The notes beneath the pieces were generated by a model, which searched no databases, was not told the DNA's origin, and worked only from the letters and a program-made list of their open reading frames with translations. 11,183 nt of DNA from Syntrophales bacterium (GTDB lineage Bacteria > Desulfobacterota > Syntrophia > Syntrophales > UBA2210). The stretch lies in contig JAQUQY010000015.1 of the NCBI GenBank assembly GCA_028715865.1, forward strand, positions 1-11,183, written 5' to 3'. Positions 6,717 through 11,183 of the stretch are shown here, piece after piece (position 1 is the stretch's first letter; the number at the start of each line of letters is the position of its first letter). Position numbers and translations under genes: made by a program.

Positions 6717-7706
6717 TCACTCATCATCAGGCGACGGAACAGAAAAATCGATCTTCATTCCAAGGTTCAGTCCCATTCCACCAAGGATTTCCTTTATCTC
6801 ATTCAAGGATTTCCTCCCGAAATTTTTAGTCTTGAGCATTTCTGCTTCCGTCTTCTGAACCAGCTCTCCTATGTACTGTATGCCAGCGTTCTTCAGACAG
6901 TTTGCCGACCTGACAGAGAGTTCAAGTTCATCCACGCTTTTATAAAGATTATCATTTTCCTGATACTCTTCTTCTTCCTCTACATATTCAACTGCTTCGT
7001 CCCGTTCCTCGAAATTGATGAACACCTCGATCTGTTCTTTAAGGATCTTGGACGCGTAGGCAAGCGCATCTTCAGGCAGCACTCCTCCGTCAGTCCATAT
7101 TTCAATTACCAGCCTGTCGTAATCTGTTATGTTTCCCACCCGGGCATTGGAAACGGAGTAAGCGACTTTCCGTATCGGCGAAAAAACGGCGTCAATATTA
7201 ATAGTTCCTTCGGGCTGGTCCGGTTCTTTTTCGTTCTTCGCAGGAACGTATCCTTTCCCGATTTTGACATTTAGGTCCGCCTTCATAACACCGTCCTGGG
7301 AAAGCGTGGCAATATGATGGTCAGGATTCAGAATCGTAACGGTTCCATCTGTTATTATGTCGCCAGCTCTGACAACGCCTTCGCCTGAAGCGTTTATGTA
7401 AAGCATCTTCTGTTCACCCTGGTGAATTTTAACGCGCACTCCCTTGAGATTCAGAACTATGGAGGTTACATCCTCTTTCACTCCGGGGATTGTTGAGAAT
7501 TCATGTTGAACACCATCAATCCTTATGGATGTTATGGCCCCCCCGTAAATTGAAGAAAGGAGAACTCTTCGCAATGAATTCCCAAGAGTTGAACCAAAAC
7601 CCTTTTCTAAAGGCTGGCAGTCAAATTCACCGTAAAACTGGGTATGAGTATCCTCATCTACTTCAATTCTTTTGGGTTTAATGAGACTGCGCCAGTTTCT
7701 TTGCAT
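6717..7706 (-). CDS. rpoA: DNA-directed RNA polymerase subunit alpha
   Basis: Alpha dimerises to scaffold RNA polymerase assembly and touches UP elements and activators. The 329 residues match E. coli alpha. The N-terminal domain (about 1-235) has FGSTLGNSLRRVLLSSI (37-53) and the block INIDAVFSPIRKVAYSVSNA (169-188). A strongly acidic linker with five consecutive Glu follows (about 236-252). The C-terminal helix-hairpin-helix domain (about 255-320) contains LSVRSANCLKNAGI (263-276). R266 there is the equivalent of the UP-element-contacting R265 of E. coli. ATG at 7706 has an AAAGGA Shine-Dalgarno and follows rpsD by 33 nt. Confidence 0.98.
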   Translation of the reverse strand: MQRNWRSLIKPKRIEVDEDTHTQFYGEFDCQPLEKGFGSTLGNSLRRVLLSSIYGGAITSIRIDGVQHEFSTIPGVKEDVTSIVLNLKGVRVKIHQGEQKMLYINASGEGVVRAGDIITDGTVTILNPDHHIATLSQDGVMKADLNVKIGKGYVPAKNEKEPDQPEGTINIDAVFSPIRKVAYSVSNARVGNITDYDRLVIEIWTDGGVLPEDALAYASKILKEQIEVFINFEERDEAVEYVEEEEEYQENDNLYKSVDELELSVRSANCLKNAGIQYIGELVQKTEAEMLKTKNFGRKSLNEIKEILGGMGLNLGMKIDFSVPSPDDE

Positions 7707-7739
7707 AGCATTTATTCCTTTTGAAGTAAGTGATTTTAA

Positions 7740-8372
7740 CTACTTGGAGTAAAACTCGACCACCATCTGTTCGTCAACGGGCATGGTCAAATCCTCCCGG
7801 GAAGGCAATTCCCTCAAAAGGGCCGAAAAGTTTTCTTTGTCCAGATCGATCCACTGAGGTACGCCCCTTCTGGCAACAGTATCCATGGCTTCCAAAATTC
7901 TGGCGGCCTTTCTGGATCTTTCCCTTACCCCCACGGTGTCTCCCATAGACACAAGATAGGATGGTATTGTTACTTTTTTCCCGTTCACGAAAAAATGGCC
8001 ATGCCTTACAAGCTGTCGCGCTTCACCCCTTGAACCAGCGAAACCCATCCTGTATACCATGTTGTCGAGCCGCCTCTCGAGAAGGAGAAGGAGTTTCGTT
8101 CCCGTCACGCCCTTTCCTCGTTCAGCCTTGTGGAAGTAGCTTCTGAACTGCTTTTCCATGAGCCCGAACATCCTCTTCAGTTTCTGTTTTTCCCTTAGCT
8201 GAACACCGTAATCGGATCTTTTTTTTCTTGCACGAGTCTGACCATGCTCTCCCGGCGCATAGGCTCTTCTCTCAAAAGCGCATTTATCACTGTAGCAGCG
8301 GTCCCCCTTGATAAAGAGCTTCATTCCTTCGCTCCGGCATAACTTACATACTGATTCCCTGTATCTTGCCAA
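7740..8372 (-). CDS. rpsD: 30S ribosomal protein uS4 (S4)
   Basis: uS4 is a primary 16S rRNA-binding protein of the small-subunit body, and in several bacteria represses its own operon. The 210 residues begin ARYRESVCKLC and carry the zinc-ribbon form: C9, C12, C26 and C31. The S4 RNA-binding domain covers about 98-160, with ERRLDNMVYRMGFAGSRGEA and QLVRHGHFFVNGKKV. The C-terminal tail MPVDEQMVVEFYSK is canonical. The start codon is TTG (8372), unusual for such a highly expressed gene. It is supported by a strong GGGAGGAT Shine-Dalgarno six nt away and by the ARYR N-terminus of the family. rpsK lies 56 nt upstream. Confidence 0.97.
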   Translation of the reverse strand: MARYRESVCKLCRSEGMKLFIKGDRCYSDKCAFERRAYAPGEHGQTRARKKRSDYGVQLREKQKLKRMFGLMEKQFRSYFHKAERGKGVTGTKLLLLLERRLDNMVYRMGFAGSRGEARQLVRHGHFFVNGKKVTIPSYLVSMGDTVGVRERSRKAARILEAMDTVARRGVPQWIDLDKENFSALLRELPSREDLTMPVDEQMVVEFYSK

Positions 8373-8376
8373 AATG

Positions 8377-8384
8377 ATCCTCCC
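8377..8384 (-). promoter_or_regulatory. Ribosome-binding site deciding the TTG start of rpsD
   Basis: GGGAGGAT on the minus strand, with GGAGG at 8383-8379, stands six nt before TTG at 8372. No in-frame ATG or GTG lies at a usable distance, so TTG is the start. Confidence 0.8.
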
Positions 8385-8428
8385 TTGTTTGCTAACCCTG
8401 TGTTACCGATGGCAACCCTAATTCAGTC

Positions 8429-8821
8429 TTATACTCTTCGTCGCTTCGGCGGACGGCATCCATTGTGGGGAATAGGAGTCACGTCTCTTATAAGCGTCAC
8501 CGTGAGACCAGCCGCTTGAAGCGCCCGCAGAGCCGACTCCCGACCCGCCCCTGGACCCTTGACATATACCTGAACACTCCTGAGCCCTTGAAGCTTTGCT
8601 TTCTTGACCGCTTCCGTGGCTGTCATCTGGGCGGCAAAGGGAGTACTTTTCCTCGACCCCTTGAATCCCTGGGAACCCCCGGAAGACCAAGCGATTGCAT
8701 TTCCGCTCATGTCAGTGATGGTAACAATGGTATTGTTAAAGGTCGAGTGAATGTGGGCTATACCTTCGGTAATATTCTTTTTCTCTTTCTTTTTTGTGCC
8801 CTTTCGTGCTGGTCGAGCCAT
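8429..8821 (-). CDS. rpsK: 30S ribosomal protein uS11 (S11)
   Basis: uS11 lies on the small-subunit platform and helps shape the mRNA exit region. The 130 residues are typical. A Lys-rich N-terminus (RKGTKKKEKK) is followed by GIAHIHSTFNNTIVTITD (20-37), WSSGGSQGFKGSRKSTPFAA (45-64) and KGPGAGRESALRALQ (88-102). It ends with the diagnostic DVTPIPHNGCRPPKRRRV. ATG at 8821 has GGAGG four nt upstream. It sits 18 nt after rpsM in the standard rpsM-rpsK-rpsD-rpoA-rplQ order. Confidence 0.98.
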   Translation of the reverse strand: MARPARKGTKKKEKKNITEGIAHIHSTFNNTIVTITDMSGNAIAWSSGGSQGFKGSRKSTPFAAQMTATEAVKKAKLQGLRSVQVYVKGPGAGRESALRALQAAGLTVTLIRDVTPIPHNGCRPPKRRRV

Positions 8822-8839
8822 TGTGCCTCCAAGTATTCC

Positions 8840-9214
8840 TTATTTCTTCCTCTTCGCGCTACCTATCGCCCTGCGAGGACCTTTCCGTGTCCTTGCGTTA
8901 GTTACCGTTCGCTGCCCCCTGACGGGAAGCCCTTTCCTGTGCCGAAGTCCTCTATATGTACCTATGTCCATGAGGCGCTTTATCGACATGGCTACGTCCC
9001 TTCTTAAATCACCCTCAACCCTGTGGTCCCGGTCTATGATGTTCCTGATAGCTGCGATCTGGTCGTCGGCCAGATTGTCGCTATTTGTATCGAAAGAAAC
9101 TCTCGCCTCTTCGAGAATCATCCTGGACTTGGATTTTCCTATTCCGTAAATATACGTGAGAGCGATGTCCATACGCTTTTTCTTCGGCAAATCAACACCA
9201 GCAATTCGTGCCAC
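8840..9214 (-). CDS. rpsM: 30S ribosomal protein uS13 (S13)
   Basis: uS13 forms intersubunit bridges from the small-subunit head and contacts the P-site tRNA through its basic tail. The 124 residues begin ARIAGVDLPKKKRMDIALTY. The IYGIGKSKSRMIL helix-turn segment (22-34), RRDVAMSIKRLMDIGTYRGL (71-90) and RHRKGLPVRGQRTVTNARTR (91-110) are all canonical. The start is GTG at 9214, with AAGGAG upstream. The family's conserved ARIAGV N-terminus immediately after it confirms the choice. It lies 17 nt after rpmJ. Confidence 0.98.
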   Translation of the reverse strand: MARIAGVDLPKKKRMDIALTYIYGIGKSKSRMILEEARVSFDTNSDNLADDQIAAIRNIIDRDHRVEGDLRRDVAMSIKRLMDIGTYRGLRHRKGLPVRGQRTVTNARTRKGPRRAIGSAKRKK

Positions 9215-9231
9215 CGCTTAATTCTCCTTCC

Positions 9232-9345
9232 TTATCCCTGACGCTGTTTATGCTTAGGGTTTTCGCATATAACCCTTACGATTCCGTGCCTTTTGACTAT
9301 CTTGCACTTATCGCATATCCTTTTTACAGATGCTCGCACTTTCAC
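9232..9345 (-). CDS. rpmJ: 50S ribosomal protein bL36 (L36)
   Basis: This 37-codon gene encodes bL36, the smallest large-subunit protein, which stabilises 23S rRNA near the L7/L12 base. The translation is MKVRASVKRICDKCKIVKRH followed by GIVRVICENPKHKQRQG. C11, C14, C27 and H32 form the zinc-binding set of the C+ form. The start is GTG at 9345 with GGAG eight nt upstream, and the stop TAA is at 9234-9232. It fits exactly between infA (28 nt gap) and rpsM (17 nt gap), its classical position. Confidence 0.97.
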   Translation of the reverse strand: MKVRASVKRICDKCKIVKRHGIVRVICENPKHKQRQG

Positions 9346-9373
9346 TTCTTCTTCTCCGTTCGATGTTTAAGCA

Positions 9374-9592
9374 CTACTTTGACCTATATGTGATCCGTCC
9401 TCTCGTCAAGTCATAGGGTGACAACTCGACGGTGACCTTGTCGCCCGGAAGTATTTTAATGAAATGCATTCTCATTTTTCCGGAAATATGTGCCAGAACC
9501 CGATGTCCGTTTTCCAGTTCAACCCGGAACATGGCGTTGGGCAGCGGCTCTATAACCGTTCCTTCAACAACAATGGATTCTTCTTTTGCCAT
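9374..9592 (-). CDS. infA: Translation initiation factor IF-1
   Basis: IF-1 binds the ribosomal A site during initiation and assists IF-2 and IF-3. It is 72 residues long, the usual size, and forms a single S1-type OB fold. The sequence has AKEESIVVEGTVIEPLPNAM at the N-terminus, VELENGHRVLAHISGKMR (24-41) and GDKVTVELSPYDLTRGRITY (50-69). The ATG at 9592 has only a weak GGATAGG-like ribosome-binding site. It sits between map and rpmJ, as in many non-enteric bacteria. The usual N in the GKMRxN segment is His43 here. Confidence 0.98.
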   Translation of the reverse strand: MAKEESIVVEGTVIEPLPNAMFRVELENGHRVLAHISGKMRMHFIKILPGDKVTVELSPYDLTRGRITYRSK

Positions 9593-9628
9593 ACCTATCC
9601 CAAGTATCCCTGAAACCTTCTCTGCTCT

Positions 9629-10381
9629 TCAGTCAATTGCGCTAAGGACAAAGGGACCCTTTTCGGTTACAGCCACCGTGTGTTCAAAGTGTGCCGATAA
9701 CTTGCCATCGCCTGTAACGACGGTCCAGCCATCCTGTCTTACTGTAACTTCGTAAGTTCCTTCGTTAATCATTGGCTCTATAGCGAAAACCATCCCCGGC
9801 TTGAGAACGATCCCGCGGCCCGGTAGACCAAAGTTTGGAATAGGCGGATCTTCGTGAAGATCCTTTCCTATTCCGTGCCCCACATAATCCCTTACGGGAG
9901 AAAATCCCTCTTTTTCAACAAATGCTTGCACTGCATTGGATATGTCGCCAAGCCGATTTCCTGGTCGCGCCTCTTTAATGGCACGCCTTAGAGCCTCTTC
10001 TGTCACCGATACAAGACGCCACGCTGTCTCAGACACATTTCCAACCGGTATGGTCACGGCAGCATCGCCGTAATATCCTCCGAAATAAACACCAAAGTCC
10101 AGACTGGCTATATCCCCTTCCTCAAGTACACGCTTCGAAGGAAAACCATGAACCACTTCCTCATTGATAGAAGTACACAGCGAAAAAGGAAACCCGCCGT
10201 ATCCCTTGAATGCGGGTTTGGCGCCGCGACGCTTGGCAACACTCTCGGCCCTACTGTTGAGTTCCAGGGTTGTTATGCCTGGCTTTACCAACTCCCTCAA
10301 TACTTCCAGCACTTCTGCGACGATGGCATTGCTCTCCCTCATTTTCTCAATTTCCTCGGGAGACTTAATAACAACCATCAT
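9629..10381 (-). CDS. map: Methionine aminopeptidase, type I
   Basis: Map removes the initiator Met from nascent proteins and is a cytosolic dinuclear-metal enzyme. With 250 residues it is a compact type Ia form without an N-terminal extension. All five metal ligands are present: D95 (SLDFG), D106 (YYGDAAVT), H169 (GHGIG), E202 (IEPM) and E233 (FEHT). The substrate-contacting H78 lies in VVHGFP. Two ATGs are adjacent (10381 and 10378). The Shine-Dalgarno AGAGG directly abuts the first, so the second may be the one used. The gene begins 8 nt after the secY stop, suggesting translational coupling. adk, often located between the two, is missing. Confidence 0.97.
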   Translation of the reverse strand: MMVVIKSPEEIEKMRESNAIVAEVLEVLRELVKPGITTLELNSRAESVAKRRGAKPAFKGYGGFPFSLCTSINEEVVHGFPSKRVLEEGDIASLDFGVYFGGYYGDAAVTIPVGNVSETAWRLVSVTEEALRRAIKEARPGNRLGDISNAVQAFVEKEGFSPVRDYVGHGIGKDLHEDPPIPNFGLPGRGIVLKPGMVFAIEPMINEGTYEVTVRQDGWTVVTGDGKLSAHFEHTVAVTEKGPFVLSAID

Positions 10382-10389
10382 CCTCTCTT

Positions 10390-11183
10390 TTATCTTCTTC
10401 TGGCCAGCTTCCCCTTTTTCATGAAGCCTTCATACTGCCTGGTCAACATGTGTGTCTCAATCTGGCCGGCCGTGTCCAGAGCCACACCAACCACAATGAG
10501 AAGGGCCGTCCCGCCGAAGTAAAAGGGCACGTGGAACTGGCTGATCATAACGCTTGGCAGAACGCAAACAGCCGATACGTACATTGCTCCGCTGAAGGTT
10601 ATCCTCGTCAATATCCAGTCTATATGCTCAGCGGTTTTCTTTCCCGGACGAATACCGGGAATATAGCCGCCGTGCTTCTTCATATTATCTGCCACATCAA
10701 TGGGATTGAAGGTGACAGCCGTGTAGAAGTAGCAGAAAAAAATTATAAAGGCCACGTAAAGCGATTCAAAGACCAGCCGTCCGGGCATCAGATATTCCGC
10801 CACCATGTTCATCCAGGGATGGGGAACAAAATTCGCGATTGTCGCTGGAAACATGATTATGGAAGAGGCGAATATGGCCGGGATGACGCCTGCTGTATTC
10901 ACCTTCAGGGGCAGGTGGGTCGTCTGGCCTCCGTACATTTTTCTTCCCACCACCCTTTTGGCATACTGAACGGGAATCCTTCGCTGACCGCTTTCAACGA
11001 ATACAATGAACCCCACCACTGCCAGCATGAATACAAATAGAATAATGACGAAGAATATCCCAAGCTCTCCCGACCAGAGAAGCCGTGTCGTATTTATGAC
11101 AGCGCCAGGAAGAGTCACGATAATGCCGGAGAAGATTATCAGCGATATCCCGTTACCGATGCCTTTTTCCGTTATGGTTTCTC
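10390..11183 (-). CDS. secY: Protein translocase subunit SecY, C-terminal part (5' end beyond the window)
   Basis: SecY is the pore-forming inner-membrane subunit of the SecYEG translocon. The frame is open to the window edge, giving 264 codons of a family of about 430-440. The N-terminal helices up to about the fifth are therefore missing. The first visible residues, ETITEKGIGNGISLIIFSGI, are the conserved SecY block. The cytosolic loop RRIPVQYAKRVVGRKMYGGQ comes next, then LPLKVNTAGVIPAIFASSII, and the ribosome/SecA-binding loop NMKKHGGYIPGIRPGKKT. Several hydrophobic membrane segments and a basic C-terminal tail (KKGKLARRR) follow. An internal GTG at 11118 is not the start, because conserved sequence continues upstream of it. 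It is followed closely by map. Confidence 0.97.
   Translation of the reverse strand, partial: ETITEKGIGNGISLIIFSGIIVTLPGAVINTTRLLWSGELGIFFVIILFVFMLAVVGFIVFVESGQRRIPVQYAKRVVGRKMYGGQTTHLPLKVNTAGVIPAIFASSIIMFPATIANFVPHPWMNMVAEYLMPGRLVFESLYVAFIIFFCYFYTAVTFNPIDVADNMKKHGGYIPGIRPGKKTAEHIDWILTRITFSGAMYVSAVCVLPSVMISQFHVPFYFGGTALLIVVGVALDTAGQIETHMLTRQYEGFMKKGKLARRR

Noticed and set aside
6627..7274. 215-codon plus-strand open frame, hydrophobic in the middle
   Set aside because: It lies almost wholly antisense to rpoA, which is clearly conserved. It looks like the mirror of the Glu-rich linker and shows no family resemblance.
10450..11040. 196-codon plus-strand open frame
   Set aside because: It is antisense to conserved secY sequence and has no recognisable domain.

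Overview
The window is about 11.2 kb of core chromosomal DNA. Every gene I can support lies on the minus strand, so transcription runs from high to low coordinates. The organism looks like a Gram-negative (diderm) bacterium: it has LptD, the outer-membrane LPS translocon. A rplM-rpsI-argC cluster and a stand-alone U32/EF-Tu domain-II-like protein suggest Desulfobacterota (former Deltaproteobacteria). That placement is inferred from gene content and general resemblance, not from a search.

Region 1 (11183 to 6289) is the distal part of the spc/alpha ribosomal superoperon: secY (5' end cut by the window), map, infA, rpmJ, rpsM, rpsK, rpsD, rpoA and rplQ. Gaps are 8-56 nt, consistent with one transcript. 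It supplies the SecYEG channel, N-terminal Met removal, initiation factor 1, ribosomal proteins bL36, uS13, uS11, uS4 and bL17, and the RNA polymerase alpha subunit. adk, often found between secY and map, is absent. The unit ends at a strong intrinsic terminator (6223-6254).

Region 2 (6288 to 5536) is the only non-housekeeping stretch. A promoter (6194-6221) abuts the terminator. It is followed by a leader of about 214 nt with several possible helices, then an 86-codon gene with a near-perfect Shine-Dalgarno for a lone beta-barrel domain, then a probable terminator (5644-5685). This is the most interesting part of the window.

Region 3 (5535 to 2001) carries folC (dihydrofolate/folylpolyglutamate synthase) and lptD. 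The functions are unrelated, but the genes are co-directional.

Region 4 (2000 to 1) is a rplM-rpsI-argC unit behind a sigma70-like promoter (TTGACA, 17 nt, TACGGT). The last 3' codons of argC lie outside the window.

I see no mobile elements, CRISPR arrays, tRNAs or rRNAs, and no exotic multi-gene system. Most of the window is ordinary.
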